Shown here: piece after piece, positions 32,976 to 43,448 of the stretch
Layout: every line of letters starts with the position of its first letter
How positions within the stretch are numbered: position 1 is the first letter of the stretch
Assembly: GCA_026168455.1 (NCBI GenBank)
Contig: CM047431.1
Coordinates: forward strand, 18,575,547-18,639,546
Source of the DNA: Theocolax elegans
Lineage: Eukaryota; Arthropoda; Insecta; Hymenoptera; Cerocephalidae
Length of the DNA stretch: 64,000 bases
Direction of reading: 5' to 3'
Notes under the pieces: generated by a model
What the model saw: the letters and a program-made list of their open reading frames with translations, nothing else
The model's database searches: none
Told to the model about the DNA's origin: nothing
Translations under genes and position numbers: made by a program

Positions 32976-34333
32976 GAGATTCCATGTGAAGTGATCCAGG
33001 TAAAAAATAGAATTTTGTTTTAATGTATGGAATCAGTATAAAACTACTTGAATAGAGTGTAGCTAAATTTTTAGACCTAAATTTCAATTAGTACCAGAGC
33101 TGTAACCAATCAAAAAATCGAATTTTTTAAAAAAAATGACTTATTGGCCATTTTTATCACTACATAACTCAAAATCTAACAATTTTTTCTTATATACATT
33201 AAATTTGAAAAAGTTTATAAATTTCAAGAAGAATCTGTTGAAATATTTCATTTATATTAGTTTAACACATTGAATATAGTTATAATTAATAAAAACCTTT
33301 ATAGTAAAAAAAAGGGTTGTACGATCAAAAATATTTTATCCATCCAAGAATCTAATTCATCGATGATTAATTACCTTCAAAATGGTGCAAAGTTTGAGTG
33401 CGGCAGAGCATTTCAGACAAAGTTATGGTGTTTTTAGGCAAATTTCTTAAAAAAAGAGAGCAAATGCATTTTATGAAAAAAACAGAGTAACCGTATACTT
33501 GCATTCAAACAACATGGCACTATTATTCTTCAATAATACAAAAATATACTATTTAATGTTAGTTACTGATACTTTTCAATCTCTAAGCTGCTCACAAACA
33601 CAAAGCAGTAGGTATAAGCAGTTATACCTGTTACATAATTGGATAAATATCTGAAACTTTTTATAATTCCAATAAATCCAATTATATAACAGGTATAACT
33701 AAAAGTATCAGACTTAAATAACAACTAAATAAAAGTATCAGTAACTAACAATAAATAGTATATTTTAGTAATATTGAGGAATAATAGTGCCATATTGTTT
33801 GAATGCAAGTATACGGTTAGTCTGTTTTCTTCATAAAATGCATTTGCTCTCTTTTTTTAAGAAATTTGCCTAAAAACACCATAACTTTGTCTGAAATGCT
33901 CTGCCGCACTCAAACTTTGCATTATTTTGAAGGTAATTAATCATCGATGAATTAGATTTTTGGATGGATAAAATATTTTTGATCGTACAACCCTTTTTTT
34001 TACTATAAAGGTTTTTATTGATTATAACTGTATTCAATGTTTAAAAATAATATAAATGAAATATTTCAACTGATTCTTCTTGAAATTAATAAACTTTTTC
34101 AAATTGAATGTATATAAGAAAAAGTTGTTAGATTTTGAGTTATTAAGTGATAAACATGGCCAATAAGTCAATTTTTTCAAAAAATTCTATTTTTTGATTG
34201 GCTACAACTCTGGTACTAATTGAAATTCAGGTCTAAAAATTTAGCTACACTTTATTCAAGTAGTTTTTTACTGATTCCATACATTAAAACAAAATTCTAT
34301 TTTTTAACTGGATCACTTCACATGGAATCTCCC

Positions 34334-34334
<1 letters not shown>
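32973..34334. mobile_element. Foldback element FB-B
   Basis: A 1362-bp near-complete palindrome. The left end TGGGAGATTCCATGTGAAGT recurs as its complement at the right end, arms are about 600 bp and the centre is near 33650. Flanked by long (TA)n tracts on both sides. It is non-coding and unrelated in sequence to FB-A except for the TGGG start and TA flanks. Confidence 0.9.
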
Positions 34335-34366
<32 letters not shown>

Positions 34367-34367
<1 letters not shown>

Positions 34368-35001
34368 GTAGTTATAAAATATTGTAAAGGTAAGCTACAT
34401 ACTCTTAAGCGTATGAAGCTATACCTTATAACGAGCACGAGTGACGATCGGAAAAGCTCGTAGATAATCGGGAAAGCCCGCGCGCAAGCCGCGTAAGGAC
34501 TAATAATGGTCCGACGCGCAAGCTTGCTGAGGAGAGTAGAGAGAGAGAGTTTATGCGAGTCATCGAGGATAGACACGTCGCTGGTAACGCCTTCCTTGCT
34601 AATTCGTGGCAAGAGTGAATAATCGTAATTTCGGATTATTGCCCGGGTTCCGGAGTTCACACCGCGATGTTTGTGTGAATTTGTGGAATGAGCGTGCTGT
34701 TTATTCGTTATCCCGAATACCGCCCTCCGTTCCAGGAGCGGCCGAGATAAATTTACCGCGAATTCATTCCTTTTATTCGCGGTCCTTTTCAGCTCACGAC
34801 GTTAAAGCTGTACAGAGACGCGAGATCGGCAAGTGATCTCGCGGTTGTTAACGGACATCGTAACGGTTGGTCGTGCGCGGGGTTCGCTGATTTGAAGCCG
34901 CCGCGCACTTTCGGGGCACCGCCTAGGGAGTATAACTAGGCAGTGCCGTAGCAACCGATCCCCTTTTCCCGTACCTACGCGAGAGATCGTACCACGTTAC
35001 A
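34367..35001 (-). repeat. Probable solo LTR in the 5' LTR
   Basis: A 635-bp GC-rich segment with minus-strand ends TGTAACGTGG and AACTACA, the same end pattern as the solo LTR at 21965-22546. It interrupts R1 from the (TA)n tract. Beyond it, the sequence TATACAT resumes the order seen in the other LTR. It includes CpG-rich sequence and GA tracts. No exact target duplication can be read in the TA-rich flanks. Confidence 0.55.
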
Positions 35002-35576
35002 ATATATTTAAAAGATATAAAAACAAATCTTTAGCTCGTTAAAATATATACATAATAATATATGTTTGGAAAGCATTTATAGGTTACGAAGATTTTAAAT
35101 ATTTATATTTGAATAATTTAATATTGATTTTGAAATAATTGATCATTAATTTCAATGAAAATTTTTTTAAAATAGAATTGTAAATTTTGTGTATAATATA
35201 TTTTACACAATTCATTATTTATTGAAAATATTATATAACACGTACTTATATAATATTCTCATATTCGCGTTGACCGTAGGAACTTTCAAAGTAAGAGAGT
35301 ACATTATTTGTTTGGGCTATCTATAAGTAAACTTGTAATGCTGAGAAAATTTGTATCGATATTCTGAATCTATTTTCTTTTTGATAAAAAATGAAATAAT
35401 TCAATTTCCCAGACGAATTTGTTAATAAAATAATAGAAATATGGAAATAAAGAAAACGCGCTAAATTTTCGACAAAAATTTTACCGGTTCATTACACAAC
35501 ATATTACATAATGAGTGAAATCGGTGGTGTCGGGTTGGGGTACCTTCCTTTAAATATTTTCAATACAACGTATTAA

Positions 35577-35670
35577 GGGGTTAAGCCTGGGTTAAATGTT
35601 TTAAATAAATAAACAATTATTATTAGAATAAATTTTTTTTTTAATTCTTACAAATTACCTTTTTTTACGT
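35577..35670 (+). repeat. Solitary terminal repeat of a Mutator-like (TTAA|GGGG) element
   Basis: TTAA at 35573-35576 is followed by GGGGTTAAGCCTGGGTTAA. This resembles the start of the element at 61520 (GGGGTCAAGCCTGGGTTAA) and, less closely, the TIR at 38299. The rest is lost; FB-A sequence begins at 35679. Confidence 0.5.
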
Positions 35671-35678
35671 AATATATA

Positions 35679-35949
35679 TGGGTGGTTCTCTGTGACATCG
35701 AAGATGAAAAAAATAAATATTGCTATAACTGTAGGAATATGTTTTAGAGGTATCCAGTAATTCTCCTGAATTTTTTCAGATTTTTACGGGGCCATTATTG
35801 TAAGTTACAGAGAGTCAAATTTGACATTTTAGCACTTTTTCGGATTATATGTCCATTTTCATGAATTTGTAGCTCCCAAGAGATGCATTTTTCACTAAAA
35901 ACATAAATATGACTTTTTTTGTAAAATTTTCTGAACTTTTCATTAAAAA
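35679..35949 (+). mobile_element. Foldback element FB-A, 5'-end fragment
   Basis: About 270 bp matching the left end of FB-A (TGGGTGGTTCTCTGTGACAT onward), preceded by a short TA run. The match stops at ATTAAAAA near 35949, and unrelated AT-rich DNA follows. Confidence 0.85.
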
Positions 35950-36532
35950 ATTGTGTCTAATATACAGAGTACGATTTCTTTCAATGAAAAGACCAATAGG
36001 AAGAGTTTAAATTATTATTCAAAGCCAATACACACATAAATGAGATTTTGGATAGTGAAATTGAAATGAAGGTATTATGCAATAGTTTCTCAACGCGATG
36101 AAGAAAGCAATAGTTTTCATGGGATTTAATAATTTTATGATGTCCATTGAAAGTAAAGCGTAAGGCAAGGACAGATGAATAAATTATTAGATTATATAAA
36201 AAGATTCCAAGATAGACACGGGCGTTCCCAGATTTTTGTCTAAACCTTCCGTAAGGTTCTTTGATTTTTATCTGATTTTTGATTTATAATATACATGTAC
36301 GTACGAGACTTACTTTACAATTTTAACATCTGTCAATCATCGAGCTTCGTACGTATATGCATCTGAGAGTTAACGTAACTGTATATAACACCGGCACCTG
36401 CGAGTCTAGCGCCACATCACCGAGCAACACTTGATACCACTACCTATGTCCAAGGCAATCCTTCGTTCCTTAAAATCGAGATATATATATGCAAGGCATA
36501 TTTGTTTTGGCCATCCATACGCTTTTTTAAAT
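35950..36532. other. AT-rich DNA without recognisable features
   Basis: No ORF above background and no repeats noticed. Confidence 0.6.
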
Positions 36533-36536
36533 ACGT

Positions 36537-37439
36537 TGTAACGGAGTGAATCTTCGTCGGGGCCTTGCTCAGATTCCAGGATTCGGTCAGGAAGGAAATT
36601 GAAATAATTATACCATAATTTAATTATAAAGGACTAACTATTTATTTAATGTAAACATAACCTATATACAAATAATAAAAAATATAGATAAATGCCGTTT
36701 CCAGTTCTGGCTGGGATGCGAAACTTAGTTAGTCTGGAAGCAAACAAATAAACAATACTTAGAATTGCGCGACTTACGAACTTTACAACTCTATCTTATA
36801 ATTAGATCCCTAAACGGACGCAACTAATGGTTACCGTGTGTGCTCGTACGGAAATACATTCAGGATAATCTACGAGTCCTCACGAGGATACGGTCGGGAT
36901 GATCCACGTGTCATCACGAGGATACGGTCGGGATGATCCACGTGTGCTCACGAGGATACGGTCGGATTAATCCACGCGTGCTCACGTGGATACGGTTGGG
37001 ATAATCCACGTATGCTCACGAGGATACGGTCGGGTAGCGGTTACGGATTTGTACCTACGAACGTGTGCTCACGACCAGCTTCCTCTGGCTCCCTGATTCA
37101 GACGGACTCGAGCGGTTATCGGTGCGCCTTATATACCTGATATGCAAGAGCGCGCATGCGCAGAACGCGGTTGACCCACTCCAAATGGGATCAATGAACT
37201 GACTAGTAGGCGCAGTAGTGGGGGAGCGGTCAATGACACTTGGCTATTTATATCGTCGTCGTTGAACTCGCGATTTATGACGCGTGTTTGTCGCGAAGCT
37301 ATATTACTATACTACGAGTCTAAAACCTAATTATGAATTATACTTAATGGCTAATTAGTGTTAAATCTAATGATTAATTATATTTATTAATTGGATAATT
37401 ATTAGACATAATTTGCGCGTGTAATTATTGCACGTCACA
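36537..37439 (+). repeat. Solo LTR with 4-bp target duplication
   Basis: TGTAACGGAG at the left end and CACGTCACA at the right end are flanked by ACGT at 36533-36536 and 37440-37443, a perfect 4-bp direct repeat typical of Ty3/gypsy insertions. A TTATATA box lies at about 37129 in plus orientation. Between about 36870 and 37035 there are about five tandem units of 32-34 bp (GGATACGGTCGGGATGATCC). The 903-bp segment carries no coding region. Confidence 0.8.
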
Positions 37440-37443
37440 ACGT

Positions 37444-38271
37444 AAAGTCAAACCTGATATTTTGTGACATTTTATTTTATATTTATTCTTTGAACCAACC
37501 GCATTTTATTTATCATAATTCTTATTTTAAATTTTAATAGTAATGGTTTGTATTAAAGTCATATTACGTATATTATATTTGGTAAACAAAATAATTTGTT
37601 AACTTTGTTTATTGTAGAATTGTTTATATTCTTAACATTAAAATTATCTATAAGCTTAAATAACTTTACGTAATTGTTTGCGAAATCATGTGCTTCTATG
37701 TGTGTGATATTTACTAAAATCTATTATAATAAGTTGAAAAATTTATTTGAATATTTACAATACACACCTAAGTTAATAATTGATTTTGAAATAGCATGAA
37801 TTCGATCTGACGAAGGCGAAGGAAAGTAAATCTTGAACCCAGAATTTTTAGCGATGTTTTGTTAGCGTAGTATGCCAACGTTTTCAGGATGTTTATTGAA
37901 AAATAACACATTTCCTATAAAATACATAAAACTAACCTCTTTTCGCTGCTGCTCCATACATCTCCTATGTCTACGTCATATCTCACTCGTTCACTCTCTG
38001 CACATCGAATTTCTGGCTACGTGCTATTCTCTCGAGGTAATCGGTCTAATCGGCGGACCGTACAGCTCTGGCTCTCGTAGCTCTCGAGAGCCGAGATTCT
38101 ACATGCGCGCATGCGCACAGCTTGATCTCAACGGACCGAGCATGCCGCGATCGTACGTCGAAAGCGGGGGCCACGAATACGCGCCTCTATGTGGCTCAGC
38201 TGGTATCCTGCTGCTTGCTGATATCCTCTTCGCTTGGACGTCGCAGCTGCTACTTCTTTCTGGTAACAGTC
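37444..38271. other. Region between solo LTR and Mutator-like element
   Basis: AT-rich to about 37.86 kb, then CpG-richer DNA. A 136-residue plus-strand ORF (37872-38282) has no recognisable domain and overlaps the duplicated flank of the transposon. I do not support it as a gene. The piece on the other side of the transposon (43.45-43.58 kb) has similar composition and ends TTCCAG|GTAATT, which could be an exon edge. Confidence 0.4.
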
Positions 38272-38559
38272 ATGTTCATTAATCCGCCCATCAATTAAGG
38301 GGGGAGCCTGCTTTAGAGGCTTCAAAAAATCGTTTTTTTTCCCTAAATCTCTTCCTAAACTATCCAAGAATATGTCTCTAAAATTTCAGAACGAAATTCG
38401 GAATATTTTCGGTGATACAGAAGAAATAGTGAGCAAGCGTCGAGCAGGTATCCGAACGTCCGGGCCGCCCCTCGATCTATTGTGTATATTATAATGGAAA
38501 GGGACTAACGGTTCTTCAAAACGGTTTAACTGTTTATAGAAGGTCTCTATGAAGCTATG

Positions 38560-38681
38560 GGAGGGGCAAAAATGTTATTGTAACGGTATATATGAGCTGG
38601 CAACGTCGGCTCGAATAGAGCTACATTTAGCTTTACTGTTCAGTTTAAATTTGTCTCTCAGTACGTGAGCATCTTAAAAAT
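38560..38681 (+). promoter_or_regulatory. Likely promoter and 5' UTR of transposase copy 1
   Basis: A TATA-like ACGGTATATATGAG at about 38583-38596 and an initiator-like TTACTGTTCAGTTT at about 38633-38646 precede the ATG at 38682. The same sequence is at about 41066-41165 before copy 2. Prediction by motif and position only. Confidence 0.45.
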
Positions 38682-40420
38682 ATGGAAACCTATCCGAAAA
38701 TGAGCAAATCTTCGAGTGAGCGTAGTGCAAGGCCACGGAAGCGCAAATTTTACGGCAATCAATTTGTGACTGTTTCTTCATCGGACGATGGAGAAGCTAA
38801 TACCAGCCGCAGTGAGCAGAAATTGGCATCGGCGACTACGGACGACATTATAGTTTATCCGTCTCATTGTTACCGCATAATCGAGTTTGTGTCTGTGTTT
38901 TTAGCAATTTCGGAGTTAGTTATTTGCAATTTGTGTAAGCAAAAAATAACGTTCGCCGAAAGCAACCATCGAGGTTTAGGATTTAAAATTATTTTGTCGT
39001 GTCGCTGCGGTAAACGAGAAATCGAATCCGGACCGTTGATTCACACCGGATACGAAATCAACAGAAGAATTGTGTTCGTCATGAGGCTTTTGGGTGTCGC
39101 ACGAGAAGGCATAAATATTTTTTGTGGTCTTCTGGATTTATCTCAAGGCATAGGCTTAGCAAAATCGACGTATGACAAAATCGTGGAACATCTGTATACA
39201 GCATCGACAACGATGTTTGAAAGTGCGTGCAGAAGTGCTATCGAAGAAGAAAAACAACTAAATGTGCAAAATGAAAGACCAGCTGACCATTTGAAAGTTT
39301 CGGGCGATGGATCGCGGAAAAAACGTGGATTCACTACTCTGTACGGTGTAACTACACTTATTGGCTACTACAGTGGCAAAGTGATTGATCTCGATGTTAA
39401 AAGCGGATATTGTCATACCTGCACTCTCAAGAAAAATGCGTTGAACGACGACGAGTATGAAGAATGGTATGAAACCCATAAAGATAATTGTTCTTCGAAT
39501 CACGCAGGCTCCGCCGGAAAGATGGAAGTTGATTCAATCACCGAAATGTTCTCAAGATCCATCGAGAAATTTGGAGTAATGTATAGCAATTATATTGGCG
39601 CCGGCGACTCCAAAACATTTCTTGGCATCGTGAACAATAATCCATACGGCGACAAGTGTACAGTGACTAAAAACGAGTGCGTGGGACACGTACAAAAGCG
39701 CATGGGTACTCGTCTCCGCAACAAGAGAAAAGATCAGAATCTCGGTGGAAAAAAGCGGCTCACAGAGACTGTAATAAAAAAAACTAACAATGTATTACGG
39801 TCTCGCGATTCGAAGAAATTTAAACTCTGTAGAAGGTATGAGAAGTGCAATAATGGCGACACTTGATCATTATTGCTCTACAGATAAATTGCCTCGCCAC
39901 GACAACTGCCCTGAAGGCGCCGAAAGCTGGTGTAAAAGGCGCAAAGCAGAAGCAAAAAATACTTTGGCTGATTTTAAACATCCACCGCGCCTAATTGACG
40001 ACGATATTGAAAAACATATTCGTCCTATATACGAGGAATTATCAAAGGACGATTTATTAACAAGGTGCTTGGGTGGACACACGCAGAATGCTAACGAGTC
40101 ATTCAATTCAACCGTATGGCGCATGACGCCCAAACACCTTCATTCGGGGTTTAAAATAGTCCAGACTGCTGCTTTCATCGCTGGAGGGATGTTTAATGAA
40201 GGCTACAGTGCAGTATTAAAAACTATGCACTTATTAGACTTGAAAATTGGGCTCCAGTGCAAAAATTTTTGCGATAAAGCGGACGAGGAGCGCATCACGC
40301 GTCAAAACAGGCGCGCCACATTGGAGACCAAAGAGGCCAGACAGCCCGTCGAATGAGCAATTGACCGAAAACCAATTTTTTGAAGAGTCTGAAGGGCAGT
40401 TATATGGAGCAGGAATCGCT
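38682..40420 (+). pseudogene. Mutator-like transposase, copy 1 (frameshifted)
   Basis: The ATG at 38682 opens 394 codons. Features in order: basic S/R-rich N-terminus (RPRKRKF); zinc-binding CNLC ... CRC near residues 86-108; first catalytic Asp in VSGDGSRKKRGFTTLYG (about 206-222); CHTC; HKDNCSSNHAGSAGKMEVD (about 265-283); and second Asp in NYIGAGDSKTF (about 300-310). A run of eight A at 39775-39782 shifts the frame. The C-terminal part continues at about 39790-40356 (MYYGLAIRRN, WCKRRKAEA, and the catalytic Glu in GGHTQNANESFNSTVW). A second single-base lesion near 40340 truncates the end relative to copy 2. Family: PF20700-type Mutator-like transposases, cut-and-paste in the nucleus. Confidence 0.88.
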
Positions 40421-40421
40421 G

Positions 40422-40728
40422 ATTAGCATATTAATAGGTAAGTTCAAGAAATTTACGATTTTTTGTGAACGAAAACTTTGACACAGCGATTTCACGGATT
40501 TCTATTTTGACGATTTTTTCAAATTGGCGAGCAAGATATGAAAAAAAGTAAACGTCCTATCGAAACGGGTCGATAGCATTGTAGTCAGGATTAAATTCTC
40601 TTCTGCATTTTTTTTAATCTGCGAAAAAATGTTGAATTTTTCACTTTTTGTTGAATTTTCTTGGTTCACCTATGATGACACTATTGAAAATTAAAAATTT
40701 CTTTGGTTATTTGTTTCAGATGAAAATT
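40422..40728 (+). other. 3' UTR of copy 1 with intron-like signals
   Basis: After the stop region the sequence has a donor-like AATAG|GTAAGTT at about 40433-40444. An acceptor-like TTTGTTTCAG follows at about 40710-40719, then a GATGAAAATTGCGACC tract. The same signals occur in copy 2 at about 42918 and 43199-43208. An intron of about 280 bp at or beyond the end of the transposase gene is possible. Confidence 0.4.
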
Positions 40729-41165
40729 GCGACCTGCATCTTGCTCGCCACAGAGATGTTCATTAATCCGCCCATCAATTAAGGGGGGAGCCTGCTTTAG
40801 AGGCTTCAAAAAATCGTTTTTTTTTCCCTAAATCTCTTCCTAAACTATCCAAGAATATGTCTCTAAAATTTCAGAACGAAATTCGGAATATTTTCGGTGA
40901 TACAGAAGAAATAGTGAGCAAGCGTCGAGCAGGTATCCGAACGTCCGGGCCGCCCCTCGATCTATTGTGTATATTATAATGGAAAGGGACTAACGGTTCT
41001 TCAAAACGGTTTAACTGTTTATAGAAGGTCTCTATGAAGCTATGGGAGGGGCAAAAATGTTATTGTAACGGTATATATGAGCTGGCAACGTCGGCTCGAA
41101 TAGAGCTACATTTAGCTTTACTGTTCAGTTTAAATTTGTCTCTCAGTACGTGAGCATCTTAAAAT

Positions 41166-42911
41166 ATGGAAACCTATCCGAAAATGAGCAAATCTTCGAG
41201 TGAGCGTAGTGCAAGGCCACGGAAGCGCAAATTTTACGGCAATCAATTTGTGACTGTTTCTTCATCGGACGATGGAGAAGCTAATACCAGCCGCAGTGAG
41301 CAGAAATTGGCATCGGCGACTACGGACGACATTATAGTTTATCCGTCTCATTGTTACCGCATAATCGAGTTTGTGTCTGTGTTTTTAGCAATTTCGGAGT
41401 TAGTTATTTGCAATTTGTGTAAGCAAAAATAACGTTCGCCGAAAGCAACCATCGAGGTTTAGGATTTAAAATTATTTTGTCGTGTCGCTGCGGTAAACGA
41501 GAAATCGAATCCGGACCGTTGATTCACACCGGATACGAAATCAACAGAAGAATTGTGTTCGTCATGAGGCTTTTGGGTGTCGCACGAGAAGGCATAAATA
41601 TTTTTTGTGGTCTTCTGGATTTATCTCAAGGCATAGGCTTAGCAAAATCGACGTATGACAAAATCGTGGAACATCTGTATACAGCATCGACAACGATGTT
41701 TGAAAGTGCGTGCAGAAGTGCTATCGAAGAAGAAAAACAACTAAATGTGCAAAATGAAAGACCAGCTGACCATTTGAAAGTTTCGGGCGATGGATCGCGG
41801 AAAAAACGTGGATTCACTACTCTGTACGGTGTAACTACACTTATTGGCTACTACAGTGGCAAAGTGATTGATCTCGATGTTAAAAGCGGATATTGTCATA
41901 CCTGCACTCTCAAGAAAAATGCGTTGAACGACGACGAGTATGAAGAATGGTATGAAACCCATAAAGATAATTGTTCTTCGAATCACGCAGGCTCCGCCGG
42001 AAAGATGGAAGTTGATTCAATCACCGAAATGTTCTCAAGATCCATCGAGAAATTTGGAGTAATGTATAGCAATTATATTGGCGCCGGCGACTCCAAAACA
42101 TTTCTTGGCATCGTGAACAATAATCCATACGGCGACAAGTGTACAGTGACTAAAAACGAGTGCGTGGGACACGTACAAAAGCGCATGGGTACTCGTCTCC
42201 GCAACAAGAGAAAAGATCAGAATCTCGGTGGAAAAAAGCGGCTCACAGAGACTGTAATAAAAAAAACTAACAATGTATTACGGTCTCGCGATTCGAAGAA
42301 ATTTAAACTCTGTAGAAGGTATGAGAAGTGCAATAATGGCGACACTTGATCATTATTGCTCTACAGATAAATTGCCTCGCCACGACAACTGCCCTGAAGG
42401 CGCCGAAAGCTGGTGTAAAAGGCGCAAAGCAGAAGCAAAAAATACTTTGGCTGATTTTAAACATCCACCGCGCCTAATTGACGACGATATTGAAAAACAT
42501 ATTCGTCCTATATACGAGGAATTATCAAAGGACGATTTATTAACAAGGTGCTTGGGTGGACACACGCAGAATGCTAACGAGTCATTCAATTCAACCGTAT
42601 GGCGCATGACGCCCAAACACCTTCATTCGGGGTTTAAAATAGTCCAGACTGCTGCTTTCATCGCTGGAGGGATGTTTAATGAAGGCTACAGTGCAGTATT
42701 AAAAACTATGCACTTATTAGACTTGAAAATTGGGCTCCAGTGCAAAAATTTTTGCGATAAAGCGGACGAGGAGCGCATCACGCGTCAAAACAGGCGCGCC
42801 ACATTGGAGACCAAAGAGGCCAGGACAGCCCGTCGAATGGAGCAATTGACCGAAAACCAATTTTTTGAAGAGTCTGAAGGGCAGTTATATGGAGCAGGAA
42901 TCGCTGATTAG
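41166..42911 (+). pseudogene. Mutator-like transposase, copy 2 (two frameshifts, intact C-terminus)
   Basis: Near-identical to copy 1. The first 88 codons (41166-41432) end early because a run of A at about 41426 is one base shorter than in copy 1. The central part continues from 41477 (or just upstream) to 42349 with the GDGSRKKRG and YIGAGDSKTF Asp motifs. The same eight-A run as copy 1 (about 42259-42266) causes a second shift. The C-terminal part, 42273-42911 (212 codons), contains GGHTQNANESFNSTVW and ends LYGAGIAD, the usual end of this family. The shared eight-A lesion predates the duplication; the other lesions are copy-specific. Confidence 0.88.
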
Positions 42912-43448
42912 CATATTAATAGGGTAAGTTCAAGAAATTTACGATTTTTTGTGAACGAAAACTTTGACACGCGATTTCACGGATTTCTATTTTGACGATT
43001 TTTTCAAATTGGCGAGCAAGATATGAAAAAAAGTAAACGTCCTATCGAAACGGGTCGATAGCATTGTATTCAGGATTAAATTCTCTTCTGCATTTTTTTT
43101 TAATCTGCGAAAAAATGTTGAATTTTTCACTTTTTGTTGAATTTTCTTGGTTCACCTATGAATGACACTATTGAAAATTAAAAATTTCTTTGGTTATTTT
43201 GTTTCAGATGAAAATTGCGACCTGCATCTTGCTCGCCACAGAGAAAGTGCACACTCAAGGCGCCTCCGCAAATTTCTTGTAGCATGAAGAATATCTCATG
43301 TATGGTAATAAAAAAATTTGAGAAAACTCTTCAAATATATAAGAATAAACCCTAAAAGTTTCATTTTAATCAGACATTTCTTTCCTTCCCAATAAAATCC
43401 TCGAAAATATCGATTTTTTGAAGCCTCTAAAGCAGGCTCCCCCCTTAA

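Larger units (their letters stand above)
32405..35498 (-). repeat. 5' LTR of the glycoprotein-bearing element, split by two insertions
   Basis: Holds R2 (32405-32940) and R1 (35002-35498), the same pair as in 21810-25917 and in the same orientation. FB-B (32973-34334) and a solo LTR (34367-35001) are inserted. Removing them leaves about 1.1 kb. The outer edge (minus strand) starts TGTAATGAACCGG, as in the other copy. R1 and R2 differ from their partners by scattered substitutions and small indels, so the provirus-like insertion is not recent. No clear target duplication was identified. Confidence 0.65.
38299..43444 (+). mobile_element. Mutator-like DNA transposon with tandemly duplicated interior
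   Basis: Perfect 34-bp terminal inverted repeats (GGGGGGAGCCTGC ... GCAGGCTCCCCCC) lie at 38299-38332 and 43411-43444, each flanked by TTAA (38295-38298 and 43445-43448). A 2484-bp segment (38272-40755) is repeated at 40756-43244, so the composite has two left TIRs (the second at 40783) and one right TIR. The duplicated block includes 27 bp of flanking DNA, so it arose by tandem duplication or assembly and not by a second insertion. Each copy carries a PF20700-type transposase gene. Only copy 2 is followed by the true right end. Confidence 0.9.

Noticed and set aside
37872..38282. 136-residue plus-strand ORF
   Set aside because: No domain, it overlaps the transposon flank and its composition is random-like. 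No splice support.
39143..39503. Minus-strand ORFs inside the transposase genes
   Set aside because: Antisense shadows of the transposase frame, repeated in both copies.
40783..43444. Second independent insertion of the Mutator-like transposon
   Set aside because: The repeat includes the flank of the first insertion and lacks a right TIR between copies, so it is a tandem duplication of one locus.
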